From OLB9 sp041392785 (lineage in GTDB: Bacteria; Bacteroidota; Bacteroidia; Chitinophagales; Saprospiraceae), in contig JAWKLK010000005.1 in NCBI GenBank assembly GCA_041392785.1, forward strand, positions 224,791 to 288,790: a stretch of 64,000 nucleotides of DNA, written 5' to 3'. The position numbers were made by a program, and so were the translations under genes. Within the stretch, counting starts at the first letter, position 1. Every line of letters starts with the position of its first letter. Below the pieces are notes generated by a model. That model was given only the letters and a program-made list of their open reading frames with translations. It searched no databases and had not been told where the DNA came from. Shown one piece after another: positions 45,202 through 55,221 of this stretch.

Positions 45202-46239
45202 TTAAAGAGAATAGACTATAGTAAAGTTATGTGTTCCTTTATATGGGTTAGTTGATCTGTATGCATAATCGAAACTTATATTATTGCCGTTAAAAGGAAG
45301 ATTTGCAGTGAATCCTCCAGCAAAACCAGTATAAATATTATCACCATCTATGTTTTCTCCCAAGTCAGTTTTGTAAGCCCCTCTTAAAATGGCTAGATTT
45401 TTGAATGAAAGCTCAGCTCCCACACCGACTTGGTCTTGTGAAAACGCATTGGATGTAAAATTACCCAAGGTACGCAAAAATAGATCTTCTTTGAAATAGA
45501 TGTCATATGAAACACCTAGATTTAACAAAGATGGAAGTTCAAAACTTGCTGCCCTGTAGTCATAATTGATCTGATAACTTCCGTATGCTTGATCAGGATT
45601 AGGTCTTCTCACTGAAAGTCCTTCCCCTCCAAATTGCATTGGTGAACCAACATTGCGTAATGCAATTCCCAATTTGAAATTGTCCTTTTCCCCAGATACA
45701 TACTGTACTCCAGCATCTACTGCCCAACCAAATGCTGATACATCTATCACTGATTCTGAAATACCTCTGAATAGTAATCCAACAGAAATTTTATTTGCAT
45801 AGGTAAAACCATATCCAATTCCCAATTGAAAAAAACCAGGGGAAAATGTTCCTCCTGTACCTGCTGGTTGTAAATTTGTTGTAATAGGAATATCCCCAAA
45901 ATTTAATGAAGAAAACTCTACTCCAAGTGCACCTGTTTCCCCCAATCTTGTTACCATACCAAAACTATTCAAGTTCAAATCTGAACCCGAATAAAGTCTA
46001 TTATTGGATACGCCAATTTCGAATCTATTTATTCTACTTATTCCAGCTACATTGATCCGCATGGCCTCTACGCCAGTCGCACTAGAAGTGGACATGGAGT
46101 GCAATCCAGCACTTCTTCCCCATGGATTCATCAATAGCTCACTGGCACCAGCCTGCCCTTGTCGGTCGGGGTTACCACCATACATAAGACTGCCACATAC
46201 TATGATTGCTAAAATACTAATGTAAAATTTTATATTCAT
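45202..46239 (-). CDS. PorV/PorQ-family outer-membrane beta-barrel
   Basis: 345 residues with a signal peptide. The opening RQGQAGASELLMNPWGRSAG and the repeated strands with Gly/aromatic alternation (FGMVTRLGETGALGVEFSSL, GLLFRGISESVIDVSAFGWA) match PorV/PorQ-type barrels, which escort cargo for T9SS or attach it. The last strand ends in YSL. It is the third gene after the TonB receptor and the large secreted protein, a grouping that suggests they assemble together. Whether it is the true PorV of the cell cannot be told here. Confidence 0.8.
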   Translation of the reverse strand: MNIKFYISILAIIVCGSLMYGGNPDRQGQAGASELLMNPWGRSAGLHSMSTSSATGVEAMRINVAGISRINRFEIGVSNNRLYSGSDLNLNSFGMVTRLGETGALGVEFSSLNFGDIPITTNLQPAGTGGTFSPGFFQLGIGYGFTYANKISVGLLFRGISESVIDVSAFGWAVDAGVQYVSGEKDNFKLGIALRNVGSPMQFGGEGLSVRRPNPDQAYGSYQINYDYRAASFELPSLLNLGVSYDIYFKEDLFLRTLGNFTSNAFSQDQVGVGAELSFKNLAILRGAYKTDLGENIDGDNIYTGFAGGFTANLPFNGNNISFDYAYRSTNPYKGTHNFTIVYSL

Positions 46240-46268
46240 TATGATACATTTTCTGTTTAATTGAAAAT

Positions 46269-46301
46269 GTCAGATATCAAAACTAGGTTTTGATATCTGA
46301 C
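46269..46301. terminator. Stem-loop between the large secreted gene and the PorV-like gene
   Basis: Perfect 15-base arms (46269-46283, 46287-46301) and a three-base loop. Only a weak T-tract follows on the minus strand, so partial read-through into the PorV-like gene is likely. Confidence 0.65.
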
Positions 46302-46311
46302 AAAATTGATT

Positions 46312-49300
46312 CTATAATCCGCTTGGATCAAATTTTCTTCCTATCCCAAACCATTTTATCGTCCTTTCTTCACCATATTCAGGCGCAGAAATATGGATCA
46401 AATATACCCCACTACTTACAGGAACATTTTTAAAATTCTTCATATCCCAGTCTAAATCAGGATACACTTGAGTAGTAGACGTCGGTCTTTGTGTTCCATT
46501 TAGTATAGTCCCTCTCTCATCCCGATTATATTGACGGATGAAGCTGCCATCTATACTATAAATTGTAACTATCGCTCTCGCTGGTAAATTTGTGATCTTA
46601 ACAACATTTGTAAATTGTGTCGGTTCATAACTGCTATATGCATAGTAAGGATTCGGCACCACATTCACATTAGCCAAAGCACCCTCATACTCAGATTCTT
46701 CATCCAATTGTTCTGTTTCTGTACCTTCAAATGCAAACTCATATACTGGTGAATCTCCATCAGTATCACAGTTTTTCTCATTATTGATATCAAATCTCCT
46801 CGATTCTCCAAATGGGTTATTGACTCTCAACTGAACTCTCAAGTCGTTTGGTATCAAACCTTCCTCTAATGGTAACAATGTATGACTAGGCACACCTACT
46901 GGCCAAGATGTCCATGTGATAGAAGCTATCGCTTTAATCTTTGTGAGTGCATTGGACGTACTTGTTAATTTTGAACCCAATGATTCACAACCATCATACT
47001 CTTGTCTAGTGACATAAATAAAATGATGCCCTCCCATCACTAAAGATCTCAAATCATTATTACCTAAGTCCGCAAAATATTGGGAAGAAGGATTAAATAA
47101 CATGTCTCCACCGACAGGTACATTACCATCCAAATATTGTTTCATTTCATCACCAGAGAAAATACTATTTTCACCAAAGAAAATATTCAATCGTTTACCC
47201 GTTTCAACATCAATAGCATAACCTGGGAAATAACTGAAACCTGTTGAACCTTCAATTTCTACACCATTCTTATCTTTCGATGGACTTTTTCGCAATTCAA
47301 AATTTTTAGCATTACCTATTGTTTCATTGCCTGCATTTATCATTTCTGGGCTGGCTGTCTCAATGACAATACATTTGCTCCATAAGTCCTTATTTTTTGT
47401 AAATACTATATCTACATTATTTAGATCTCTATACCTTAAAACATTTATATTTCGGCTAGTAGCAAGTAACATATAATCGCGTGCTGCTGTAGAAAAATAA
47501 ACAGGCAATAGTGGATCTGTTTCAAACCGTGAAGATAAGAATGGGAAAAAGCTACCACCTCCCATTTTAGATAAACTACCTGTTGCATCTAAATCAGTAT
47601 TTCTTACCAAATCCAAGATATTTATTCTAATATCCTCTTCTGTATTTGATTGTATTATTCCATTATCCCTTACTGCATTAAACCAGGTTGGACCTCCTTC
47701 GGTGGCATATATATAGTTTGCACCAACAGCTCCATTTGGACCTGTACCATCAGTTCCCACTTCATCCACACTATTTACTATCAATGAAACACCGCGATTC
47801 TGTAAAATATATTCTTTGACATCGCTGAGTTTTTTATTATTCAACAAAACGACAGGCGAAGATTCATCCGTCACATCTGTCAATTTCCAAAAGGTTGTAT
47901 TATCAAAACTACAGACATCTTTGTTATGATTAAACGTACCAATTATTTCCAATTTATACTTACCATCCTTTACTCTCAAAGGATCTACAACCTTTGCCTC
48001 TATTGGACCCGCACCTTTCTTGTAAGTAATCCTTCCATCAAAACTTCCACTAAGTATGGCACTATCCATATCATCAGTCATTTGTAGGAATATACCTGGG
48101 TTTCCTTCACCTGATACACGAGTCACAATAGCACCCTCGCCATACTCAGAGTTCAACTTCTCATACACAATTGGTCTAGGTACAAATGTATATGGCTTTT
48201 TATCCACGCCACCTATATTTTCTCTACCTTCCAAATAGGCTTTTCGTTGGCCTTCACCTGTTACAATATCTAAAACTTTCCAGTTATTATATCCATAAGC
48301 TATGACTAAATAATGGTATTGCTTGTGATTAATAAGCCGCTTATCACTTACTGCAAACGCATCTTCAGTGATACGGAATGAAGAGCGTATACCTTTGTCT
48401 AAACCCACCACTTTCTTTTCAGGAATAAATACTACTGGGCCCTCATCAATAATTGGATTGGCTTCTGCAGTCCAATTGTAAATTTCCTTAATTCCATTTC
48501 TCACATCAACCAAAGCTATTTGTCTTGCTTTTGTGATATCATTCAATTCTTGTACGCTTACAGATGCTGTAGCTAACTGATAAATCCTATATCCTTCAAA
48601 CTTGTATTCATTGTCGACACCTTCTTGAGGTGCTTGAATATCAACTTCTTTGTAAGCTTCATTAAAATTATTTGATGTTGTCTCATTGGATAACATCAAA
48701 ATAAGTTCTTTGTCCAATTCTACTGCTGTCACATCAGGAGCAGCAGGGCCATCTGCCGTATCAAAACAGTTGTCAAACAATGACTGAGCTATATCATCCG
48801 CATATTTTAATCTTGTGATATCTGGACATGGATAATCTATGGTAGGAACATACACTACTCCAATGATCAACTCATTTATAGCACCTGGTTGTAGCAAAAG
48901 TGGACCTGTTGCTTGAAGTGTTCTTCTATCACCATAAGGTAACTCCTCAGTACACATAGACCAACCATTGTCGTCATCTGGATCGCTAGGAAAAACAAAT
49001 TTTGTTATATCTGCACTTTCAGGATTATATCCACTGCCTCCTTGAGTAACTGGGGTTCCATCTTTCCATAATCCTTTAAGTAAATTATAAAAATCTTCTT
49101 CTCTTCCTCTCTGTGGGTCACAAGTCTGAGGTAGTGGGGATCCTACGCTACAGTTTTCAGTATAGGTAAATGAATTCATACCAAGTTCAACTAAGGTATC
49201 TACAGCGCCTGTAAACGGCTCAGGATCTGTAAGAATTACATTTCCAAAAGTATCCAAAATAAGTGCATTGGTATTTTCATCGCGTAGGAATACTTTTGGT

Positions 49301-50424
49301 CCTCTTGGACCTCTAAAGTAGTCCATACCTAAAATTGGAATATTAGTTCCATAAGTTTGAGCGCTTTCACAAGCTGTTGTACTTCCAATTCCATCAATTG
49401 CATCTTCATTGTACACATATGCTAATGATCTAGGTTTGCCATTTACTATTGTCAAATCACAACCTATATAATCATCCTGATAACACCCTAAATCTGGGTC
49501 AATCCACATTGCAAAATAGCAGTCTATCAAATCCTCATTTGCTTTATTGATCAATTTGTATCTATAAAATGTCATATCATTGATCTCATCATTACTTGCG
49601 TATGCAAATGCCTGAACCTGGACCTCCATTTGAATTTTTTCAGGACCTGAAAGGGTATGTGGCCCACCTGCATCATTATAGATCCAAAAGACCATTTCAT
49701 CAGGGATTAACTGAGCTGCCTTCTCTACAGAATCTGGCTCGCAATCTCTGATATAAATAGTAGGAAAATCACCCTTTGTCGGATCATATCGAGAATCACC
49801 ATCAAAATCATAAAAATCTCCTAATGGTTGATCAGGTAATTCAAAACCGTATTTGTCTCTAAAATATGGACTACCTTGTCCTGGCCAATTTTTAACAGAT
49901 TCTGGGATAGTCTCAATATCAACTACACCACCATTTCCATCATTCTTTGATTGGATGACTCTTTGAGCATGATCTTTTGCCTCCTTACCATTTACTACGA
50001 AAAATCTATCCCATTCTTGGCAAATTTCAAATTCTGTTGTCCCATTTACATCAAGTGGTCCTGCAAAATAATCCATACCTTCATTTCGATACGTCACAGC
50101 AGCGACCTTTTTCATCCCAGCCCTATTAAGACCTCCTATCCATACACCACCAGAATACAATGCCGAAACAATGGGTTGTCCTTGAGTCGGTTTAGGTACA
50201 ATATATTGCGCTGTGGACCATAAATCTCCCCCTGTAAGAAGTCTAGCTCTTACATTATTGACCTCCATATCATAAGATTTTGTAGGTCTAGTACATACAG
50301 CTCTCCAACTTGTCTGCTGATCTAAGGCAGGTGGGAGTTCAGCTGTAGGCTTACTTGGTTCTTTTGAAAATGAATCAAAACTCCAAAACAAGCTAAATAT
50401 CAATACTATTTTTGTTATCTTCAT
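46312..50424 (-). CDS. Very large secreted protein of TonB-receptor operon, function unknown
   Basis: 1370 residues with a signal peptide (KITKIVLIFSLFWSFDSFS). Early landmarks are GGVWIGGLNRAG, FYDFDGDSRYDPTKGD, and several acidic segments (FPSDPDDDNGW, CDTDGDSPVYEF) that may bind calcium. The end (VVKITNLPARAIVTIYSIDG to GVYLIHISAPEYGEERTIKW) resembles the FlgD/T9SS-like Ig fold but lacks a classic type A domain. Proteins of this kind commonly sit beside a TonB receptor and a PorV-like barrel in Saprospiria-type genomes (from memory). Substrate and role unknown. Confidence 0.75.
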   Translation of the reverse strand: MKITKIVLIFSLFWSFDSFSKEPSKPTAELPPALDQQTSWRAVCTRPTKSYDMEVNNVRARLLTGGDLWSTAQYIVPKPTQGQPIVSALYSGGVWIGGLNRAGMKKVAAVTYRNEGMDYFAGPLDVNGTTEFEICQEWDRFFVVNGKEAKDHAQRVIQSKNDGNGGVVDIETIPESVKNWPGQGSPYFRDKYGFELPDQPLGDFYDFDGDSRYDPTKGDFPTIYIRDCEPDSVEKAAQLIPDEMVFWIYNDAGGPHTLSGPEKIQMEVQVQAFAYASNDEINDMTFYRYKLINKANEDLIDCYFAMWIDPDLGCYQDDYIGCDLTIVNGKPRSLAYVYNEDAIDGIGSTTACESAQTYGTNIPILGMDYFRGPRGPKVFLRDENTNALILDTFGNVILTDPEPFTGAVDTLVELGMNSFTYTENCSVGSPLPQTCDPQRGREEDFYNLLKGLWKDGTPVTQGGSGYNPESADITKFVFPSDPDDDNGWSMCTEELPYGDRRTLQATGPLLLQPGAINELIIGVVYVPTIDYPCPDITRLKYADDIAQSLFDNCFDTADGPAAPDVTAVELDKELILMLSNETTSNNFNEAYKEVDIQAPQEGVDNEYKFEGYRIYQLATASVSVQELNDITKARQIALVDVRNGIKEIYNWTAEANPIIDEGPVVFIPEKKVVGLDKGIRSSFRITEDAFAVSDKRLINHKQYHYLVIAYGYNNWKVLDIVTGEGQRKAYLEGRENIGGVDKKPYTFVPRPIVYEKLNSEYGEGAIVTRVSGEGNPGIFLQMTDDMDSAILSGSFDGRITYKKGAGPIEAKVVDPLRVKDGKYKLEIIGTFNHNKDVCSFDNTTFWKLTDVTDESSPVVLLNNKKLSDVKEYILQNRGVSLIVNSVDEVGTDGTGPNGAVGANYIYATEGGPTWFNAVRDNGIIQSNTEEDIRINILDLVRNTDLDATGSLSKMGGGSFFPFLSSRFETDPLLPVYFSTAARDYMLLATSRNINVLRYRDLNNVDIVFTKNKDLWSKCIVIETASPEMINAGNETIGNAKNFELRKSPSKDKNGVEIEGSTGFSYFPGYAIDVETGKRLNIFFGENSIFSGDEMKQYLDGNVPVGGDMLFNPSSQYFADLGNNDLRSLVMGGHHFIYVTRQEYDGCESLGSKLTSTSNALTKIKAIASITWTSWPVGVPSHTLLPLEEGLIPNDLRVQLRVNNPFGESRRFDINNEKNCDTDGDSPVYEFAFEGTETEQLDEESEYEGALANVNVVPNPYYAYSSYEPTQFTNVVKITNLPARAIVTIYSIDGSFIRQYNRDERGTILNGTQRPTSTTQVYPDLDWDMKNFKNVPVSSGVYLIHISAPEYGEERTIKWFGIGRKFDPSGL

Positions 50425-50444
50425 GATTGTATAATATTTTATTT

Positions 50445-53400
50445 TTAAAAATCAAGAATTGCACCAACGTAAATTCTTCTAGGCAATGTGTAATGACTAG
50501 TATTTAACATACGCCATGCATAAGCGTCTAAGAAATTATCTACACTTCTACCAGATTCCGCTACTGCTTCTATCCTGTCCTGACCAAATGTAGAACTTAA
50601 GAATCCATCATCATCAGGGTCATTACTGTATCTATATACGTTTATAATATTTTTTGTATTGAATAGATTTTGTACTCTACAGTAGACATTAAAATTCAAT
50701 TGTTTTCCACTTGATTTACTGACCGTTATTGGGAATCTTTTTTGAATATTCAAGTCAGTTGTAAAATTCCAAGGAAGTCTTGCTCCATTTATAGAACTCT
50801 TATAACCACCAGCATCGAACTGTTGTACATTTGCTGCCAATGTATATGGTTGACCAGATACTAAGAATGTTGTGAAATTAATTCCAAAATCTTCCAATAT
50901 CTTCAAATTACCAATTCTAGGACCGTTATAAGATTTTCCATTGCCATACCTATAATCAATAACTGCTGTAATCCTATGTCTTTCATCATAAGACAGTGGC
51001 AATAATGTTCGTATAGGTCCAAAATTATTAATACCACTAGAAGAGTTAGCATCACTACCAGATCCATCAGCAAACTGTAAAGTGTATGTAGCTGTCAACT
51101 CAAGATTGTTGGTTCTTCTTCTATCTAGTGTAAATGAGAATCCTTTTACTGTTCCGAAGTCAAGATTATCGAAATATTTATAGGTATTCAATGGTGACGC
51201 TACATTCGGCAATACTCTCTGTTGAATAAGGTCTTTCATTTCCTTATAATAAGCAGAAACCTTCAAAGCCATATTTTCAGCTACTTTTTGTTGGAAACCC
51301 ACCTCATAATCTATTGTTCTAATAGGTTTGAGGTTTGAGTTATCAGCAGCAGCATCATTAGGATTCAATCTCGTAATATCATTCCAGAAGAAATAATCCA
51401 AAGGTGTGGCATAAGCATTTGATGGTGGTCTTTGATATAGCACATCATAGTGTGCGAAAAATCCTGCATTATCCGATATTGGGAATGAAAATGCAAGTCT
51501 TGGCATTAAGTTCAAAGATGGCTTATAGTCAACAAATGATGTATTTGGATCGAAATTAGGATCCTGAATATTTAAAACCCTTCCGGTAGTTTTTCCTACA
51601 TAAGAGGGTGTGACCAAACCACCTTGATATATGACATTACCTCCTGATACCGCAGTACCGTTAGGAAGGTACCACTGATCGCCTTTGCGGTAAGCTACAA
51701 CGTTTTCAGATTCTTCATCTTGTACATAGACATTGTAGTCATCACCAATAGAAGAAGGTTGTTCTTTGCCAACTCTGTTAAAATAATCCTTGGCCGTTTC
51801 AATTTCGTATAGGGCATATGGATCTCTTAGCACTTTAGTATTGGCATCATAATAGTCTGCCCTCACACCAAGTCTGAAAATGATGTCTTTATATGAAAAC
51901 TTATCTTGTAAAAACACTGATCCATAAATAGGCTGTTGTGGTGCTACAATAAATGTTCTCCTTCCAGCTTCATCTTTACTTGTAAAAAAGTCTTCAAACC
52001 TTACATCGGTACCTAATTTATTACCAAGGTAATCAAAACCAAAATAATTCACTTGGTTTTGAAGAATTAATTCATATGCAGAAAATAGCTCTAGATTTAA
52101 GTCATTGGGATTCATTTCCCAGACATTAATGTAATCATTTAAGGTTAATTGATTGTCAGAAGAATGTGTTGAATTCCACACATCTCTTACTTTTGAATAA
52201 AATTGATTATCATTATCAATATTAAGCTTAGTTTGATAAACATTGACATCGACGAAATCATTAATGAATGGATTAAACACTCGCTGAGAACCTACGATAG
52301 AATCATAATCTAATCCGTTGATATGGTTGTTTGCCAAAATCTCGGCTGTATTCCACAAACCGAATGGACTAACCACCCAACTTCTATTTATTCTTTGCTC
52401 ATACATTAACCCAAACTGAATGTTGTGTCTACCTTTTTCTGATCCACCCGGAAGTAAATCGAATCCTGTACTAAAGTTGAGTGAATATAGATCATCATCT
52501 GTCTTACTAAATCTATTATATACTTGACCAACATTTGCAAAAATATTACTCCATGCTGAGTTTACATTTTGATTTAATAATCCATTGACATTGACACCAT
52601 TTATTGCATTATAGGATCCTAAAACAGGATTTATTGTTTCGTTTAATGCATAATCACCTACCACAGCATTATATCCTAAATGTGCAAAAGGTTCTGTTTC
52701 AAATAATGGATCATCCTCACTTCTAAGTCCAAAAATTAGATTCCAATCTCTTCCTGTCGTTCCGAAATACCCATAATTGAATAATCGATCTTCATGTCTG
52801 AAATCTTCAATTTTTGTTTTATTATTTTGATATCCCAAGGTGATGGTATAACTCAGATTTTTAAAAGGAGAGCTTACAGCATCCTTTTGTCCATCAGAGT
52901 CAATAGATTGTCTACCTAACCTATGCGTCAGTCTGAAATTACCACGATAAGTATTATTATATTCATATGGGTTATTAATCCAATTCAAATACGCCCACGA
53001 ATCAGATGAACCGGATACGCCAGAACGTGATGGAGTAAATCTGTCTGTTCCATCATTATAATTACCTGAAATCTGAATATCTATATTGTTTATTGGTTTT
53101 ATATCCAATCTACCTGTAATATCTATATCAGTATTGTCATCATTTGGTCTTGCCTTCAGTGTACTACCTACATCATCAGAATTATAAAGTTCTATTGAAG
53201 GAAACAAGGATTGTCCGATAGTATAAGTTGGATTTTTTTCAAGTGTCTTGATCAATGATTCAGGCACCCTGTACACACCTAGTGCAGATGGATTGTCATC
53301 GTCTACTTTCTTATATTGACCAGAAAAACGATACCCCAAAATAGATTGTTTCTTTTTATTTTTCAGGATTGGTCCAGAAATATTTCCACTAAATAAATTG

Positions 53401-54128
53401 TAGCCAAAACCATCTAATGATTTCTCAACTTCTAGACTTCCTGTTATGTTATTAGAAGGGCCCCTTGATGTCAAAGAAATGACCCCGCCTGTTACGTCAC
53501 CATAACGTGCCTCTACACCTCCTACTACTACTTGAAGTTGCTCTACCTCTGATTGAGGGATCATATTGCCCGTAATACGCACACCATCAAGGAAATACAC
53601 AGTCTCATTACTCCTAGAACCTCTGATAGAGATATCACCTCCGTCCCTAGAAGAAATACCTGCAGAAGTCGCAGCAATCGCATTGATTTGCTTCGTAGGA
53701 AGTGCCCGAATTTTTTCCGCAGTAACTGTAGCACCTTGCGTGGTATTATCGATTTCTATCAAAGGTACTTTATGCTCTTTGATTTCAATGCCTAAATCCA
53801 ACAATACAGCATCATCTGATAACTCAAAGTCTACTTTGTTGGTACGTCCCGCTTTAATGACAATACCTGTTTGTCTTTGGGTGGCATAACCTACATAACT
53901 TGCCTCCATGTCATACGTACCTGGCTGCACATCTGCAATTAAATAATTACCATCCAAATCTGTCTCTGTACCTGTGATCAGTACTCCGCCACGATATAAA
54001 GCTATTGTACCGAAAAGTATGGGTTCTTTCGTTTTTCCATCTTTAACTTTCCCTTCGATGGTCGTTTGTGCCACGACTCCAACTATGGAAACAACGATGA
54101 AAGAAAAAATGAGTAATAATCTATTCAT
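50445..54128 (-). CDS. TonB-dependent outer-membrane receptor
   Basis: 1227 residues: signal peptide, a carboxypeptidase-regulatory-like N-terminal domain (TTIEGKVKDGKTKEPILFGT, LDGNYLIADVQPGTYDMEASYVG), a plug domain (SRDGGDISIRGSRSNETVYF, VVVGGVEARYGDVTGGVISL) and a 22-strand-type barrel ending in YTLPRRIYVGAILDF. Imports a ligand, or serves as a channel, using TonB energy; no SusD partner is next to it. It is first in the operon with the large secreted protein (20-base gap) and the PorV-like barrel. Confidence 0.9.
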   Translation of the reverse strand: MNRLLLIFSFIVVSIVGVVAQTTIEGKVKDGKTKEPILFGTIALYRGGVLITGTETDLDGNYLIADVQPGTYDMEASYVGYATQRQTGIVIKAGRTNKVDFELSDDAVLLDLGIEIKEHKVPLIEIDNTTQGATVTAEKIRALPTKQINAIAATSAGISSRDGGDISIRGSRSNETVYFLDGVRITGNMIPQSEVEQLQVVVGGVEARYGDVTGGVISLTSRGPSNNITGSLEVEKSLDGFGYNLFSGNISGPILKNKKKQSILGYRFSGQYKKVDDDNPSALGVYRVPESLIKTLEKNPTYTIGQSLFPSIELYNSDDVGSTLKARPNDDNTDIDITGRLDIKPINNIDIQISGNYNDGTDRFTPSRSGVSGSSDSWAYLNWINNPYEYNNTYRGNFRLTHRLGRQSIDSDGQKDAVSSPFKNLSYTITLGYQNNKTKIEDFRHEDRLFNYGYFGTTGRDWNLIFGLRSEDDPLFETEPFAHLGYNAVVGDYALNETINPVLGSYNAINGVNVNGLLNQNVNSAWSNIFANVGQVYNRFSKTDDDLYSLNFSTGFDLLPGGSEKGRHNIQFGLMYEQRINRSWVVSPFGLWNTAEILANNHINGLDYDSIVGSQRVFNPFINDFVDVNVYQTKLNIDNDNQFYSKVRDVWNSTHSSDNQLTLNDYINVWEMNPNDLNLELFSAYELILQNQVNYFGFDYLGNKLGTDVRFEDFFTSKDEAGRRTFIVAPQQPIYGSVFLQDKFSYKDIIFRLGVRADYYDANTKVLRDPYALYEIETAKDYFNRVGKEQPSSIGDDYNVYVQDEESENVVAYRKGDQWYLPNGTAVSGGNVIYQGGLVTPSYVGKTTGRVLNIQDPNFDPNTSFVDYKPSLNLMPRLAFSFPISDNAGFFAHYDVLYQRPPSNAYATPLDYFFWNDITRLNPNDAAADNSNLKPIRTIDYEVGFQQKVAENMALKVSAYYKEMKDLIQQRVLPNVASPLNTYKYFDNLDFGTVKGFSFTLDRRRTNNLELTATYTLQFADGSGSDANSSSGINNFGPIRTLLPLSYDERHRITAVIDYRYGNGKSYNGPRIGNLKILEDFGINFTTFLVSGQPYTLAANVQQFDAGGYKSSINGARLPWNFTTDLNIQKRFPITVSKSSGKQLNFNVYCRVQNLFNTKNIINVYRYSNDPDDDGFLSSTFGQDRIEAVAESGRSVDNFLDAYAWRMLNTSHYTLPRRIYVGAILDF

Positions 54129-54175
54129 TTGATGAATTTTTGATTATGTTAATAAATTCTTAAAAAAGTCTGCAA

Positions 54176-54190
54176 TGATACGGATTATCA
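54176..54190. promoter_or_regulatory. Fur-like box upstream of the TonB receptor
   Basis: TGATACGGATTATCA matches 12 of 14 defined bases of the 7-1-7 Fur consensus TGATAATnATTATCA and lies about 50 bases before the receptor ATG. It is a near-perfect palindrome with AATGATA/TATCATT arms. Iron control is a prediction only. Confidence 0.45.
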
Positions 54191-54263
54191 TTTCGATTTC
54201 AAAATTTTATCAAAATATTCCTAATTTTTTGTGTCGAAGATTACACTTTTCAACAATTCATAA

Positions 54264-55217
54264 CTAAGAAATTTTAAAAACACTTGATTGTAAAATCTTG
54301 TCCGAAAGGATTTTAGCTATTTTATATAATGATTCGTGTGTCCAACCTGCCACGTGTGGTGATACTAATATGTTTTCAAAACTATACAACTTCTCAAACA
54401 TCATTTTTTCGTTATCACTATACGTTTCAGGCTTTTCATTCTCAAAAACATCTAAACATGCTCCGCCAATTTTTTTGCTTTCCAATGCATCAATAAGATC
54501 ACGGGTATTCAGTATTTGCCCTCGTGAGGTATTAATCAAAATAACACCGTTTTTACATTTTGATAAAAATATTCTGTCAATAAAATTCTTTGTCTCGTTA
54601 GTCAAAGGTAAGTGTACACTGATAATATCTGATCTCTCCAAAAGAGTATCTAAACTTGTTCTTTCTACAAAACGGAAAGATCTTCCAAAACGCTTCTTAT
54701 ATTTATCATATGCTATTATATTGAGTCTCCAAGATGACAATTTTTCAGCAAAAGAGCTTCCAGTATGGCCGAATCCTATGATACCAATAGTCTTTCCCTC
54801 CAACTCGAAACCTCGATTTTTCTCTCGATCCCAATGAAATGTTTTTACTTCATGATTAGACCTATATAAATTATTGGCAAGTGCAAGCAACATTCCTAGT
54901 GCATGCTCAGATACAGCGTTTCGATTGCCTTCGGGCGAATTTAAGACTTCTATTCGTGCTCTTTTAGCTGCCTTTAAATCTATAATCTCAAGTCCAGATC
55001 CCAATCTCCCAATAAATTTTAACTGGATTCCTTTCTTTATCCTTGCTTCATCCATAGTGATTTTACTGTTGATAATGATACCATCATATCTGTGAATGAT
55101 GTTATCTAAAATCTCATTATTCACAGATGTATCATACGTAACAATAGCTCCTTTAGCTTTCAAATCACTTATCAATACTGGATGTACCTTATCTGTAATT
55201 AAAACATGAAAAGCCAT
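54264..55217 (-). CDS. D-2-hydroxyacid dehydrogenase (phosphoglycerate dehydrogenase-like)
   Basis: 317 residues, NAD-dependent. The nucleotide-binding motif is GIIGFGHTGSSFAEKL; the substrate and catalytic Arg lies in LINTSRGQIL, and the catalytic His in SPHVAGWTHES. It lacks the ACT domain of classic SerA, as do many Bacteroidota 3-phosphoglycerate dehydrogenases. Serine synthesis is possible, but a general 2-hydroxyacid role cannot be excluded. It begins four bases after the reductase stop, so the two are co-transcribed. Confidence 0.88.
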   Translation of the reverse strand: MAFHVLITDKVHPVLISDLKAKGAIVTYDTSVNNEILDNIIHRYDGIIINSKITMDEARIKKGIQLKFIGRLGSGLEIIDLKAAKRARIEVLNSPEGNRNAVSEHALGMLLALANNLYRSNHEVKTFHWDREKNRGFELEGKTIGIIGFGHTGSSFAEKLSSWRLNIIAYDKYKKRFGRSFRFVERTSLDTLLERSDIISVHLPLTNETKNFIDRIFLSKCKNGVILINTSRGQILNTRDLIDALESKKIGGACLDVFENEKPETYSDNEKMMFEKLYSFENILVSPHVAGWTHESLYKIAKILSDKILQSSVFKIS

Positions 55218-55221
55218 ACTC

